Below are positions 1-10,359 of a stretch of DNA of 64,000 bases, piece after piece. Made by a program: the position numbers and the translations under genes. Position 1 is the stretch's first letter. The number at the start of each line of letters is the position of its first letter. The stretch covers positions 62,001 through 126,000 of the forward strand of contig NZ_PPGH01000037.1 of the NCBI RefSeq assembly GCF_002958735.1. The letters are read 5' to 3'. The notes under the pieces were generated by a model, which did no database searches, had not been told where the DNA came from, and worked only from the letters and a program-made list of their open reading frames with translations. The DNA comes from Chromatium okenii (GTDB lineage Bacteria > Pseudomonadota > Gammaproteobacteria > Chromatiales > Chromatiaceae).

Positions 1-1156
1 GCGCTCGATCGCCAACAATCGTCTTCACTGATTCAATTGCGGCATGAAAATCAAAAGCAATGCTTTCCAGCGTCAATCCACCTGCTTCAATTTTTGCGTG
101 ATCGAGCACCGCATTAATTAACTCCATTAAATGCTTACCCGAATTACCAATTAAACTCACATAATTTTTATGCGATAACGACAATGGCTCTGCTTCCAAT
201 AATTCCGCAAACCCAATAATGGCATTTAATGGTGTGCGTAATTCGTGACTCATCCGCGAAACAAATTCCGATTTCGCTCGACTGGCGCGTTCAGCCGCAT
301 CCTTCGCACTGCGCATTTCTTCAACTGTGGCAGCAAGCTGGCGATTGGCTTGGTTAATTCGTTTTACAAATAACCAGCTCGCCAAACTGGTTAATAACAC
401 CACTAATAACACCAGCGACCATTCAACCCATTTTAGTCGTTCACTTTGCAACTGCAACGCCATTTCTAATTCACGCAATCGTTCACTACTATCAAAAAAT
501 AAACGATTGGCATTTTCATCCAATCGTTCAAAATACGGCGGAACATGTTTTAAAAATCCATCAATTTCAAAATGCAGATCAAAAAAACTTTGGCGATCTT
601 CATTTTCCTGCGCTTCCCAGCTTTTAATTAACATGCGTTCTAATTCTGCAATTTTGCTCGTTAATTGTTCGAGCAATGGCGCAATTTCAATTAACTCCAT
701 GACATGTTGCTGGCTATGATCGGGGCGATAATTCGCCTCTCTAATCATCTCATCACGTCCATCCAAATTAAGCTGTACGCGCTGCATCACCACTCCGCCG
801 TTTTTCAGCACCAGCAGATCGTGCTGTAATTTATTTAATTGATCTTGGATTGCGCGATTGATTCGTTTGAGTCCCACTAAATTTGGTGTTGACGCCATGC
901 GATAGAGGTCTTTTTCAATACCATGAATGCTGCGTACTATTTCTTCTCCAATAAATAAACGTGCCCGTTCATTGGCGCTATAGGCACTCAATTCTGCTTG
1001 AAGATTTGCAAAAAGTATTCGTAACCCAACTAATAACACAAGACATAAAATAAATAAACCAAACAGCCAACGAATTGATGTGCCAGTGGTTTTTAAACCC
1101 GCCACTGGCACTTGCGCTGCGCCGTCCTGACTAAATTGCTCCATGATGGCATTCAT
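1..1156 (-). CDS. Membrane sensor histidine kinase, 3' end outside the window
   Basis: Two-component sensor kinase; 385 codons are visible before the gene leaves the left edge. There are transmembrane segments at about residues 29-49 and 245-264, with a roughly 195-residue, probably periplasmic, helical sensor region between them. A dimerisation/phosphoacceptor domain follows with the motif [18 protein letters not shown] (His about 304). The ATPase domain lies outside the window, so a C-terminal receiver domain cannot be judged. The start ATG at 1156 lies 6 bp after the stop of the binding-protein gene, which argues for one operon; ATG 1144 is an alternative. I infer that it senses through, or together with, the neighbouring binding protein. 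Confidence 0.85.
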   Translation of the reverse strand, partial: MNAIMEQFSQDGAAQVPVAGLKTTGTSIRWLFGLFILCLVLLVGLRILFANLQAELSAYSANERARLFIGEEIVRSIHGIEKDLYRMASTPNLVGLKRINRAIQDQLNKLQHDLLVLKNGGVVMQRVQLNLDGRDEMIREANYRPDHSQQHVMELIEIAPLLEQLTSKIAELERMLIKSWEAQENEDRQSFFDLHFEIDGFLKHVPPYFERLDENANRLFFDSSERLRELEMALQLQSERLKWVEWSLVLLVVLLTSLASWLFVKRINQANRQLAATVEEMRSAKDAAERASRAKSEFVSRMSHELRTPLNAIIGFAELLEAEPLSLSHKNYVSLIGNSGKHLMELINAVLDHAKIEAGGLTLESIAFDFHAAIESVKTIVGDRA

Positions 1157-1162
1157 CGCAAA

Positions 1163-1951
1163 TTAGGGATTAATAGTGGTCTGGTTATCAAGGAAACCAT
1201 GCTTACGGAAAATCGCTTGACCAAAATCACCCGCTGTAAAGCGCATGAAACGTTGCGCCAATTCTGGGTATTTTGTGTGTTGCAATTGAATGAGAAGCAG
1301 TGCTTGTGGCTTGGCAAGTTTGGAATCAAGATCAATCACATCAAGCACTGCTGCATTGTCAGGAAAATAGCCCGTTGCTCGCCAACTTAGCGTGACATCT
1401 GCTTCCTGTTTTTTCATCGCATTTAATAGACTGCGCGAATCTGGTGCGAGAAAAGCAGTAGCGCGAACCACTTTTGAATAAATGCCAAGTTGTTCCAGAA
1501 TCACTTTGGATTCCTGACCAACGCTACCGGATTCTGCGTTGCCAATAATAGCGATGACATCTTTGCGTAACAGTTCACGCGGATCAGCTTTAATGTGTTT
1601 GGGATTACCTTTTTGTACCATTAATGCCATTTGGTTATAACCTACAGTGACGGCATCACCAAGTAAGCCTTCCGCCTGATGTTTATCACGGTAACTCGGT
1701 TCGCCAGGCAAATACCATTCACCGACACCGCTTTTTTTGGCGGATTGATAAAGGTCTTCTGAGCCACCTTGTGCAATGGTGATCTTGACCTTTTCATGCT
1801 GCTCAAAACGCTGCGCAATTTCAGTCATCGGGCGCACCATTGTAATACCGCAATAGAGCAACAATTCCGCTGAATTGTTTTGCGCAATTGCGGAACTGGC
1901 AGCAAAAATTGTGATAGTCAATAAGATAATGCGATGTCGTAATAAAGCCAT
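1163..1951 (-). CDS. Periplasmic substrate-binding protein (ModA/PBP type II-like)
   Basis: Predicted secreted solute-binding protein of 262 aa. It has a clear signal peptide: positively charged start, hydrophobic core, AIAQ-type cleavage at about residue 23. The mature part opens with LLLYCGITMVRPMTEIAQ, typical of the first strand and helix of type II periplasmic binding proteins of the molybdate/oxyanion class. No ABC permease or ATPase gene adjoins it. It sits between two sensor kinases on the same strand, 94 bp after the upstream one and 6 bp before the downstream one. I infer that it delivers a ligand signal to a kinase rather than feeding a transporter. The ligand is unknown. Confidence 0.75.
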   Translation of the reverse strand: MALLRHRIILLTITIFAASSAIAQNNSAELLLYCGITMVRPMTEIAQRFEQHEKVKITIAQGGSEDLYQSAKKSGVGEWYLPGEPSYRDKHQAEGLLGDAVTVGYNQMALMVQKGNPKHIKADPRELLRKDVIAIIGNAESGSVGQESKVILEQLGIYSKVVRATAFLAPDSRSLLNAMKKQEADVTLSWRATGYFPDNAAVLDVIDLDSKLAKPQALLLIQLQHTKYPELAQRFMRFTAGDFGQAIFRKHGFLDNQTTINP

Positions 1952-2045
1952 AATTATTTCTCTTGTTTAGAATAGCATGATGATCTATAAACGCTGTTTT
2001 TTAAGACACATGCAAGCGCAATGCTGTTTGTTTGTGTGCAAGCAT

Positions 2046-4637
2046 TTATTCACATGTATCGCTGTCAGATAATTCAGTCGTTGCCGGTTTAATTATTGCC
2101 AGCGGCAAGGTGACATAAAATGCCGCACCACGTCCTAATTCAGATTCTGCCCAAATTTTACCCTCGTGATTATCAATAATGGTTTGGCTAATTGCTAATC
2201 CCATACCCATTCCAGTATCTTTGGTTGTTACAAAGGGATTAAATAATTCACCCAGCCGCTCAGGTGCAATACCAAATCCCGTATCTTCAACGACCACCCA
2301 AGCCAGACCATCCCGCATTCCTGTCCGAATACACAATTGTCGTTGTTCTTCATGTCGCTCTTCTAACGCATCCAGCGCATTACTGACTAAATTGAGCAAT
2401 ACCTGTTCAATTTGTACTAAATCCACGCGCACCGGAATGGTATTAACCACCAATAAATCTAGGTCAATGTCAATTCCTAAACGATTGGTATCGAATTCTA
2501 AAAACGTCCTTACTTCGCGCACAAGTTGATTCAAATCAACTAATGATCGACTCGGTGGTTGTTTCCCTACCAATGCCCGTAAGCGACGAATGATTTCACT
2601 GGCGCGTTGTGCTTGCGCAGTGATTTGATTCATTGCGCCAACTAATTCTTCCACTTGACCAGAACCGCCTTGTAAACGACGGGTACAACCATTAGCGTAA
2701 TTCACAATTGCGGATAGCGGTTGATTAAGTTCATGCGCCATTCCAGTCGCCACTTCGCCAAGTGTACTCAAACGACAAACGTGAACCAATTCAGCTTGAT
2801 GCTGACGCGATTCCTGCTCGGCGCGGCGCACAGCAGTAATGTCGCGGGCATATAAATTGACATAACCGAGATCGCGGATTGGTGCAAATAATAATGAATA
2901 TAATTGCCCAGCAACCTCAAATTCGCGCTCCAGCGGTTGCCCAGCGCCCAGCGCCAAGATCACAACTTCGCGCCATTCTTCAGGCAAATGCGCATCATAA
3001 TCAACAGCTTGCCATGCCAGCAATAGTGGGCGACTGGCATTATTGGCGTATACAATTAGCCCTTCTGCTGTCACGCGCATAATTGGATTTGGGCTTTCGC
3101 TGGCAAAGCGTGCCAGACTTTTAATTTCTTGTTCGGCTTGTTTGCGACTAGAAATATCATGAATATAAAGCGTATAAAACCGCTCATCATCCAATCCGAT
3201 TAACGCAATAGAGATTTCCACTGGTCGCTCAACATTATCGGGCAATAATGCCAGCAATTCGCAGCGTTCCTGCGGCTGGCGATGTAAATGACGCGAGCGA
3301 TCTAATAGCCGTTTGAATGCAGCGCGAGCGACACTCGGCAAAAACCGTTCTGCAAATGAAGCGTTTAATGCTTCTTGCCGCGTTACACTAAATAGCCGTT
3401 CGGCAGCACGATTAAATTCAATTACCTGTCCATCACGATCCAGCGTGACAATTGCATCGAGTGACGCTTCCATCATTGCGGCTTTGAGTGCTTCACTTTC
3501 GCGCATTGCTGCCTGATGTTTACGGTTCATTTCTTCGCGGGCAATCAATACCAATTGCGTGAAATGACGAATCCAATCTTCCAATAACAGCAATTGATTG
3601 CCGTCACGATCAAATCCCGGTTCGGCAATCCCTAGTGCTCGTTGTGAAAAACGAGTCATTCGTTTCAAAACTTTATTTAATCGCGCTGATACTAAATAAA
3701 TTACCGCAGTAAATACAATGACGAATACCAACGCCGCAATGAAACGTTGTCGCCGTTCAAAAATGCGCACATGCCGCGACATTTTTTCTACTGCGCTGTG
3801 CGGAACAAAGGTTGCAAATAAGGGGTGCGAATTTTGCCCAGCGTATTCGTCTAAAGATTGTGTAGTAATAACGTAAGTTGCATCCCAATCTTCTAATTGG
3901 CTGCCCGGTGGTAAGGCTGTAGCATCAACACTGGCAATTAGTCGTCGATCAATCACATCAACCAATGCGACTGCGGCGCGTTCTACATTAAGTCCGTGCT
4001 GCGATGCTGCTAAAAATAAGTCATCAATCGGTACAAGCATTACTAAATAACCGAGATGATGCCCATTCAAATGTTCAATAGTGGCGCTGGTAATGAGATA
4101 AAAATGATTGGCAATGCGTTCGATAATTGCTCTGGAATCGTGTTGATTCAGTAGATAAGCGGCCACTTGATGAGCAATTTCAGTTGGCGCTGGCGTGGAA
4201 TTGGTTTGGAAAATTTCCTGCACTTTTCCCGATAAATTAGTAAGCAAAATCTGGCTAGGTAATTCAAGCGCAGTGCGCATCAATAGATTGGGCAACCACG
4301 GCGGCGGTGAATTGATATACCGTCGGGGTTCATCGGTGATCACTGCGGTTTCGAGATAATCCGATAACCGACGATGATTGGCGAGCAATTGGGTCAATGC
4401 GCTATAACCGGAAAGATAACGATCAAAACGAATCAAACTTTCTCGCGCCCGCAGATCAAGTTGTACTTGCAACTCCTGTCGAAAGATTTTATCGACCTGA
4501 AAACTCTGGATGTGATCGAGAATGCTCCACACCGCCAGCCCTGCCAGCAGTCCGACCAGAATGGCAATCCACGGCATTGGCAACCGTCGCAACAGGCGGA
4601 ATAAAAGTGGTTTAATACTGATTCGTTTGAACATCAC
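2046..4637 (-). CDS. PAS-domain sensor histidine kinase
   Basis: Inner-membrane sensor kinase of 863 aa. Transmembrane helices at about 21-41 and 299-318 bracket a periplasmic domain of about 255 residues. Two PAS domains follow (about 385-500 and 505-610), then a phosphoacceptor helix with GMAHELNQPLSAIVNY (His 635) of the DctB/FixL-like class. The HATPase domain has an N box near 746-757, the G1 motif VEDTGFGIAP (783-792) and the G2 motif GMGMGLAI (about 809-816). All catalytic motifs look intact. No receiver domain or response-regulator gene is attached. It is the first gene of the kinase/binding-protein/kinase group and is divergent from the RDD gene. Confidence 0.9.
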   Translation of the reverse strand: MMFKRISIKPLLFRLLRRLPMPWIAILVGLLAGLAVWSILDHIQSFQVDKIFRQELQVQLDLRARESLIRFDRYLSGYSALTQLLANHRRLSDYLETAVITDEPRRYINSPPPWLPNLLMRTALELPSQILLTNLSGKVQEIFQTNSTPAPTEIAHQVAAYLLNQHDSRAIIERIANHFYLITSATIEHLNGHHLGYLVMLVPIDDLFLAASQHGLNVERAAVALVDVIDRRLIASVDATALPPGSQLEDWDATYVITTQSLDEYAGQNSHPLFATFVPHSAVEKMSRHVRIFERRQRFIAALVFVIVFTAVIYLVSARLNKVLKRMTRFSQRALGIAEPGFDRDGNQLLLLEDWIRHFTQLVLIAREEMNRKHQAAMRESEALKAAMMEASLDAIVTLDRDGQVIEFNRAAERLFSVTRQEALNASFAERFLPSVARAAFKRLLDRSRHLHRQPQERCELLALLPDNVERPVEISIALIGLDDERFYTLYIHDISSRKQAEQEIKSLARFASESPNPIMRVTAEGLIVYANNASRPLLLAWQAVDYDAHLPEEWREVVILALGAGQPLEREFEVAGQLYSLLFAPIRDLGYVNLYARDITAVRRAEQESRQHQAELVHVCRLSTLGEVATGMAHELNQPLSAIVNYANGCTRRLQGGSGQVEELVGAMNQITAQAQRASEIIRRLRALVGKQPPSRSLVDLNQLVREVRTFLEFDTNRLGIDIDLDLLVVNTIPVRVDLVQIEQVLLNLVSNALDALEERHEEQRQLCIRTGMRDGLAWVVVEDTGFGIAPERLGELFNPFVTTKDTGMGMGLAISQTIIDNHEGKIWAESELGRGAAFYVTLPLAIIKPATTELSDSDTCE

Positions 4638-4688
4638 GGCTTCCAGTAGAAGCGATCATTTGTCATTCACTGATTGGTTATTATCACT

Positions 4689-5141
4689 ATGCAATTCGAT
4701 ATTACACTTGCAAAACAACCCTCTATTTTCCGTCGTCTTGGTGCCATGCTTTACGACAGCATCCTGTTGCTCGGCATTCTGATGTTAGCGACTGGGCTGG
4801 TCTCCATTCCCTATGAAGTCATCACGCATGAAAAGATTTATGAGGCAACCTTGCCGTTGGCATTGATGCGGCTGTATCTCATTACTGTTATCGCAGCATT
4901 CTACGTCTACTTTTGGACGCGAGGCGGTCAGACGTTGGGAATGCGGGCGTGGCGGTTTCGTGTGGTGCGAGAAGACGGCGGCAATCTGCGTTTTGGCAGT
5001 GCGCTGGCGCGGTTTGATTGGGCGATTCTCAGCCTATTACCGGCAGGATTAGGGCTGTGGTGGAGTTGGTTTGACCGTGACGGTCTGGCGTGGCACGACC
5101 GCAAATCGCGGACGCGGTTGGTAATGTTGCAAAAGCAGTAA
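4689..5141 (+). CDS. RDD family integral membrane protein
   Basis: Small inner-membrane protein of about 150 aa with three hydrophobic segments. RRLGAMLYDSILLLGI near the N-terminus carries the Arg and Asp that name the RDD family, and FWTRGGQTLGMRAWRFRV is the second conserved block. RDD proteins are poorly characterised; some are implicated in ion or compatible-solute exchange. I chose ATG 4689 over TTG 4674 because it begins right before the conserved region; neither start has a strong Shine-Dalgarno. It is convergent with lgt. Confidence 0.8.
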   Translation: MQFDITLAKQPSIFRRLGAMLYDSILLLGILMLATGLVSIPYEVITHEKIYEATLPLALMRLYLITVIAAFYVYFWTRGGQTLGMRAWRFRVVREDGGNLRFGSALARFDWAILSLLPAGLGLWWSWFDRDGLAWHDRKSRTRLVMLQKQ

Positions 5142-5164
5142 AGGCAAAATTATTGACAGTATGA

Positions 5165-5187
5165 CGGCGGTGTATTGCGCACCGCCG
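5165..5187. terminator. Hairpin between convergent RDD and lgt genes
   Basis: Perfect 8-bp inverted repeat CGGCGGTG/CACCGCCG with a 7-nt loop, between two converging genes. There is no long T run, so it may be a weak or Rho-assisted terminator acting in both directions. Confidence 0.45.
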
Positions 5188-5206
5188 CAGCTTAAATGCA
5201 GTAAAA

Positions 5207-6030
5207 TCAGGATATTGCGCGGCGACGATACGCCAGCGCCAGCAACAGCGCCCCGCTTAAAATCATCGGCAACGTGAGCAATTGCCCATCGTCAGCCAAT
5301 TGAATGCCAGATAACCGATCTGCACATCCGGCAACCGTATAAATTCCACCACAAACCGAAAACTGCCGTAACCGACTAAAAACACGCCAGAAACTGCCAT
5401 CATTGGACGCGGCTTGTTGGAAAACAGCCACAGTATGAGCAGCAGCACGAGACCTTCCAACGCAGCTTCATACAATTGCGACGGATGCACTGGCGGACTC
5501 CACAATGTGGCTGGTGGTTGATCGGCGCATTGCATTGGAAATTGTGCGCACGGTAGGCGCATTCCCCAAGGTAAATCAGTACGTTGTCCCCACAGCTCGC
5601 CGTTGATAAAATTCCCTAAACGCCCAGCGAATAACCCGGGTGGAACTAATGGCGCAACAAAATCAGCGACTTGAAAAAAGTGCAACCGCTGGCGGTGGGC
5701 GAAAAACCAAATCGCCAGCAACACGCCAATCAGCCCACCGTGAAAAGACATCCCGCCTTCCCAAACTCTGAAGAGATTCAGCGGGTTATCGAGAATCTGG
5801 TTAAAACCATAAAACAGCATGTAGCCCACTCGTCCACCGATGATGGTGCCAATCACGCCGTAAAAAATCAGGTCATCGACTTGATCGCTCGACCAGCCGG
5901 CGCGAGTACCGCGCCAGCGGGCGAGCATCCATGCCACACTGAAGCCAAAAAGATACATTAAGCCGTACCAGTGCACCTTTAATGGACCGACGGCAACGAC
6001 AACGGGATCAAGATCAGGATAGGTCAACAT
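5207..6030 (-). CDS. lgt: Prolipoprotein diacylglyceryl transferase Lgt (frameshift near the C-terminus)
   Basis: Transfers diacylglycerol from phosphatidylglycerol to the lipobox cysteine of prolipoproteins in the inner membrane. Family hallmarks are present: [12 protein letters not shown], the signature [25 protein letters not shown] and several membrane helices. The first frame ends as [13 protein letters not shown], but the expected continuation ([23 protein letters not shown]) lies in another frame ending at 5207. Restoring one base in the GGG run near 5280 gives a 274-aa protein of normal length. Because lgt is essential in most Gram-negative bacteria, a sequence error is more likely than a real mutation. 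It follows the small 6043-6252 gene by 12 bp, in the same direction. Confidence 0.9.
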
Positions 6031-6042
6031 GGCAAATAATGC

Positions 6043-6252
6043 TTAAAAATCTCGTGAAATTAACAGGTTGCTGGGCATTTTTTCAATTTCCCAGTTGCAT
6101 TGATCGATCAGGTCTTTTAGCGAATGCGCAACATGTACATCATGCGCTTGAAAACGTTGACCACTGTGCCAGCAGCGAGCTGCTTCATCCGCAGTGCGTT
6201 GAAATCCTTGGCGACACAGCTCCCAAATGGCTTGCGATTGTTTGGTACTCAT
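6043..6252 (-). CDS. Hypothetical 69-aa protein upstream of lgt
   Basis: Small soluble protein of 69 aa, rich in Trp, Cys, His and Gln (starts MSTKQSQAIWELCRQGFQ), not recognised as a known family. I chose ATG 6252 because a GGAG Shine-Dalgarno lies 7-10 nt upstream and the longer reading frame has no comparable signal. It ends 12 bp before lgt and probably shares its transcript. No membrane segment or catalytic motif is visible. Confidence 0.55.
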   Translation of the reverse strand: MSTKQSQAIWELCRQGFQRTADEAARCWHSGQRFQAHDVHVAHSLKDLIDQCNWEIEKMPSNLLISRDF

Positions 6253-6516
6253 CGAAGTTCTCCGGCTGACGGGGTTAAATGTTGCGATGGGGCAACAACA
6301 AACAACTTTTCTGTTGCAAAATTTCCGTGATTGACACCTTAAATCTAGCACATTGGCAAAATAGCAAGAGATTATTTATTTCTGCGACATGTTGCTCTGA
6401 TCGCAACTTAATTGTGCCAAAACGGTCAACATGCGGTTCAGAAATCCGGTCGATGAGTAGGCGCATGATAACGGAATCGTTGGCGCAGGCTGGCGCAGAA
6501 AACTGCGTTTGCATCG

Positions 6517-6545
6517 CTTGATTCCCCCATCAGCGTTCCCCAAAT
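6517..6545 (+). promoter_or_regulatory. Sigma-32-type heat-shock promoter of clpB
   Basis: The -35 element CTTGATT (6517-6523), a 14-nt spacer and the -10 element CCCCAAAT (6538-6545) closely match the RpoH consensus CTTGAAA-N13-15-CCCCATnT. It lies 36 nt before the clpB start, as expected for heat-shock control. The rest of the 6253-6516 gap shows no gene that I can support. Confidence 0.7.
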
Positions 6546-6581
6546 GAACGCCAATCTTCGGAAACTAATAGAGTTAACGAC

Positions 6582-9182
6582 ATGAGACAGGATAAGTTAA
6601 CCGCGAAATTGCAAATGGCACTCGCCGATGCGCAGAGTTTGGCGTTGGGACGCGACCATCAATTCATTGAGCCAGCGCATTTAATGATTGCTCTGCTCGA
6701 TCAAGAGGGCGGCAGCATTCGTCATTTATTAACTCGCGCTGATGTCAATGCCAATCGACTGCGTTCAACGCTCGGTGCAGCATTGGAACGACTGGCAACG
6801 GTGCAGGGCGCTGGCGGCGATGTTCATCTCAGTAACGATTTGAATCGCCTGCTGAATCTCACCGATAAACTCGCGCAGCAACGTAATGATCAATACATTT
6901 CATCGGAATTGTTTGTACTCGCAGCACTGGATGATAAAGGTGTATTGGGCACGGCATTGCGTGAAGCTGGTGCGAATAAAGCGGCATTGGAAAAAGCAAT
7001 TGCGGAAGTGCGCGGCGGGCAACAGGCAGTCAATGATCCCAATGCGGAGGATCAACGACAGGCGTTGCAAAAATACACCATTGATCTGACCGAACGCGCC
7101 GAGCAGGGCAAACTTGATCCGGTGATCGGACGTGATGACGAAATTCGCCGCACAATCCAAGTGTTGCAGCGCCGCACCAAAAATAATCCGGTGTTAATTG
7201 GTCTGCCCGGAGTCGGCAAAAGCGCCATCGTTGAGGGTTTGGCGCAACGCATTATTAACGGCGAAGTGCCGGAAGGTCTCAAAACTAAGCGCCTGTTATC
7301 GCTCGATATGGCGGCGCTGATTGCAGGCGCAAAGTTTCGCGGCGAGTTTGAGGAACGGCTTAAAGCGGTGCTCAATGACATCGCTCGTCAAGAAGGACAA
7401 GTCATTCTTTTCATTGATGAATTGCACACGATGGTCGGCGCAGGTAAAGCCGAGGGCGCGATGGATGCTGGCAACATGTTGAAACCAGCGCTGGCGCGAG
7501 GCGAATTGCATTGTGTCGGCGCAACCACATTGGATGAATACCGCAAATACGTCGAAAAAGACGCGGCATTAGAACGGCGATTCCAAAAGGTATTGGTGGA
7601 TGCACCAAATGTTGAAGACACCATTGCCATTTTGCGTGGATTAAAAGAGCGTTATGAAGTGCATCACGCGGTGGAAATTACCGATCCCGCAATTGTTGCT
7701 GCCGCCACACTTTCGCATCGTTATATTGCGGATCGGCAATTGCCCGATAAAGCCATTGACTTGATTGATGAAGCGGCTGCGCAAATTCGCATGGAAATTG
7801 ATTCTATGCCGGAGGAAATGGATCGGCTTGATCGGCGTTTAATTCAGCTCAAAATTGAGCGCGAGGCAGTGAAGAAAGAAAAAGATGATGCTTCGCGTAA
7901 ACGGCTAGCTGATTTGAAAGATCAAATTGAACGGTTGGAGCATGAATTCGCCGATCTGAATGAGATTTGGAAAGCAGAGAAGGCAGCCAGTCAAGGCACT
8001 GCGCATATTAAAGAAGCATTGGATCGAGTGCGCTTGGAAATGGAAACTGCGCGACGCGCTGGCGATTGGACGCGGATGTCGGAATTGCAATACGGACGTA
8101 TTCCTGAATTGGAAAAGCAATTAACCGCAGCGAATACACTCACGCAGAGCGAACATCGGTTATTACGCACTCGCGTTACCGAGGAAGAAATCGCCGAGAT
8201 TGTCTCGAAATGGACAGGTATTCCGGTCTCACGGATGTTAGAAGGTGAACGCGATAAATTGCTGCGCATGGAAACAGAAATCGAGCAACGCGTCGTTGGA
8301 CAAACGGAAGCAGTACGCGCAGTAAGCGATGCAGTCCGCCGTTCAAGAGCGGGATTATCTGATCCAGCGCGTCCTATTGGTTCATTCCTGTTTTTAGGTC
8401 CGACTGGTGTTGGTAAAACCGAATTGTGCAAAGCATTGGCCGCATTTTTATTTGATACCGATGAAGCAATGGTGCGAATTGATATGTCGGAGTTCATGGA
8501 ACGGCATTCCGTCGCTCGTTTAATTGGTGCGCCGCCCGGTTATGTCGGCTATGAAGAAGGCGGTTATTTAACCGAAGCGATTCGGCGGCGACCCTACAGT
8601 TTAATTCTGTTGGATGAGGTCGAAAAAGCACATCCCGATGTGTTCAATATCCTATTGCAAGTGCTTGATGATGGGCGCTTAACTGACGGACAGGGACGCA
8701 CCGTTGATTTCCGTAACGCAGTGATTGTAATGACTTCCAATCTTGGCTCTAGCATTATTCAACAGCAGAGTGGTGAAGCGAATTACTCGGCTATGAAAGA
8801 GGCAGTGATGGATGAAGTGCGCCACGCATTTCGCCCTGAATTCATCAATCGGCTGGATGAAATCGTCGTTTTTCATTCGTTGCAAGCAGCGCAAATTCGC
8901 GCCATTGCGCAGATTCAAATCGCATTTCTGCAACAGCGATTGGCAGAACGCGATCTGCATCTCACGCTTAACGATGCAGCACTTGATCATCTAGGCGCAG
9001 CAGGATTTGATCCAGTTTATGGCGCACGTCCATTGAAACGGGCAATTCGAGCGCAATTGGAAAATCCGCTGGCGCAGGAGATTTTATCCGGTAAATTTGC
9101 ACCGAATGATCGAATTGAAATCAGCGCACAAGACGGGCAACTGGTGTTTAATCGGGTGCTGCAAGGTGAATTGATCAATTAA
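6582..9182 (+). CDS. clpB: ATP-dependent disaggregase ClpB
   Basis: Hexameric AAA+ chaperone that works with DnaK to pull proteins out of aggregates. The 866-aa length matches the family and the frame is intact. An N-terminal Clp repeat domain is followed by nucleotide-binding domain 1 with Walker A GLPGVGKS (about 207-214) and Walker [10 protein letters not shown]. The coiled-coil middle domain (about 410-530) marks it as ClpB rather than ClpA or ClpC. Domain 2 has Walker A GPTGVGKT (about 606-613), the substrate-loop motif GYVGYEEGG and Walker [11 protein letters not shown]. The promoter just upstream looks sigma-32 dependent. Confidence 0.97.
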   Translation: MRQDKLTAKLQMALADAQSLALGRDHQFIEPAHLMIALLDQEGGSIRHLLTRADVNANRLRSTLGAALERLATVQGAGGDVHLSNDLNRLLNLTDKLAQQRNDQYISSELFVLAALDDKGVLGTALREAGANKAALEKAIAEVRGGQQAVNDPNAEDQRQALQKYTIDLTERAEQGKLDPVIGRDDEIRRTIQVLQRRTKNNPVLIGLPGVGKSAIVEGLAQRIINGEVPEGLKTKRLLSLDMAALIAGAKFRGEFEERLKAVLNDIARQEGQVILFIDELHTMVGAGKAEGAMDAGNMLKPALARGELHCVGATTLDEYRKYVEKDAALERRFQKVLVDAPNVEDTIAILRGLKERYEVHHAVEITDPAIVAAATLSHRYIADRQLPDKAIDLIDEAAAQIRMEIDSMPEEMDRLDRRLIQLKIEREAVKKEKDDASRKRLADLKDQIERLEHEFADLNEIWKAEKAASQGTAHIKEALDRVRLEMETARRAGDWTRMSELQYGRIPELEKQLTAANTLTQSEHRLLRTRVTEEEIAEIVSKWTGIPVSRMLEGERDKLLRMETEIEQRVVGQTEAVRAVSDAVRRSRAGLSDPARPIGSFLFLGPTGVGKTELCKALAAFLFDTDEAMVRIDMSEFMERHSVARLIGAPPGYVGYEEGGYLTEAIRRRPYSLILLDEVEKAHPDVFNILLQVLDDGRLTDGQGRTVDFRNAVIVMTSNLGSSIIQQQSGEANYSAMKEAVMDEVRHAFRPEFINRLDEIVVFHSLQAAQIRAIAQIQIAFLQQRLAERDLHLTLNDAALDHLGAAGFDPVYGARPLKRAIRAQLENPLAQEILSGKFAPNDRIEISAQDGQLVFNRVLQGELIN

Positions 9183-9200
9183 CAGGATATGATGTGCAGT

Positions 9201-9228
9201 GATGTCGTTGCAGTGTTGCAGCGACATC
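9201..9228 (+). terminator. Hairpin after clpB
   Basis: Inverted repeat GATGTCGTTGCA / TGCAGCGACATC (12 bp, one G-U pair, 4-nt loop), 18 nt after the clpB stop. No T tract follows, so terminator function is a guess from position. Confidence 0.4.
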
Positions 9229-9299
9229 AATAGAAATTAACCGTTATTTGGTAATTCATCGCTGCGTCAAAACCGATTTTTTAATAGAGAGCAGTTCTA

Positions 9300-10359
9300 A
9301 TGATTGAAGTTCGTGCGCTCAGTCGCAGTTACGACACGCTAACCGCAGTTGATGCGGTTTCATTCGATATTAATCACGGTGAAATTGTCGGTTTACTCGG
9401 TCATAATGGCGCGGGTAAAACCACCATGATGAAAATGCTCACGGGCTATTTAGAACCCAGTGCCGGCAGCATTCGTATTCACGGTTTAGACATCAATCAG
9501 AATCGTCGTGCTATTCAGCGTCATATCGGTTATTTGCCGGAAAACTGTCCACTTTATCCTGATATGACGGTATTGGATTATTTGGATTATCAAGCTGCGT
9601 TGCACGGTCTCATGCCACCGCATCGTGCCAGCGCTATTCGTCAAGCAATAGAACGCACTGAATTGGGCGCAAAAGTCACTGCGACGATTGGCACACTATC
9701 TCGCGGGTATCGGCAGCGCGTTGGCGTGGCGGCCGCCATTCTTCACGCGCCGAGCATTTTGATTCTCGACGAGCCGACCAACGGGCTTGATCCGGCACAA
9801 ATTCAGCACATGCGGGCGCTGGTGCGCGAACTTTCCGCCGAGGCGACGCTGCTGATTTCGACGCATGTGTTGCAGGAAGTCGAAGCGGTATGCGAGCGAG
9901 TGTTGATTTTGCGCCACGGACGACTGGCGCTGGATAGTCCGCTCAACGCGATTGGCGAGTCGCGGCTGATTGTCACCCTTGATCGACCGCTGGGCGAAGT
10001 TGCGCCGCTACTATCTGAAATTGCGGGCGTTGATGCCGTGATTGAGTTGAAAATTCCCTTTGAGAACAAATCCCCCCAGCCCCCTTTGCTAAAGGGGGGG
10101 AAGAAGCCCCCCTTTGTAAAAGGGGGGTTGGGGGATTTATCAAAACAAGGGGGTTGAAGAGATTTCAAACGGGGCTTGCAGGATTGATTTGCACCGTTTC
10201 GCCTTGACCGCTGCCGACCCCCGCACCGTTGCGCCAGCAATCGCTGCGGCAATTGGGCAACGTGGTTGGGCGCTATATGAATTGACCCCAGAACGCCATA
10301 ATTTAGAGGCGCTATTCGGCGCAGTGACGCTCGAAATAGCGGAGAAGAATCATGTTTGA
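9300..10359 (+). CDS. ABC exporter ATP-binding protein, GldA/ABC-2 type, interrupted by a repeat and frameshift
   Basis: Energises an ABC-2-type membrane exporter together with the next gene. It has Walker A GHNGAGKTT (about 34-42), signature LSRGYRQRV, Walker B ILILDEPTNGLDP and an H-loop STHVLQEVE. The first frame stops at 10157, inside a palindromic G/C-run repeat (10068-10138). Downstream sequence in another frame encodes the usual GldA tail (RGWALYELTPERHNLEALF) and stops at 10359, overlapping the permease start by 8 nt. An indel in one of the C or G runs therefore separates the two halves. The repeat itself adds peptides of the type PPLLKGG and PPFVKGG to the protein. Confidence 0.85.
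10068..10138. repeat. G/C-run palindromic repeat inside the ABC ATPase gene
   Basis: About 71 bp bounded by AAATCCCCCC and GGGGGATTT. It contains two hairpins, CCCCCTTT-gct-AAAGGGGG and CCCCCCTTT-gtaa-AAGGGGGG. It belongs to the same family as copies at 11946, 12880, 31354 and 45372. Confidence 0.85.

Noticed and set aside
6279..6521. 80-codon plus-strand frame upstream of clpB
   Set aside because: It overlaps the heat-shock promoter, has a Cys/Ser-rich random-looking sequence and overlaps an equally unlikely antisense frame.
9803..10252. Minus-strand reading frame of 149 codons over the ABC ATPase gene
   Set aside because: It is antisense to a clear coding gene; its KGG-rich part only mirrors the palindromic repeat.
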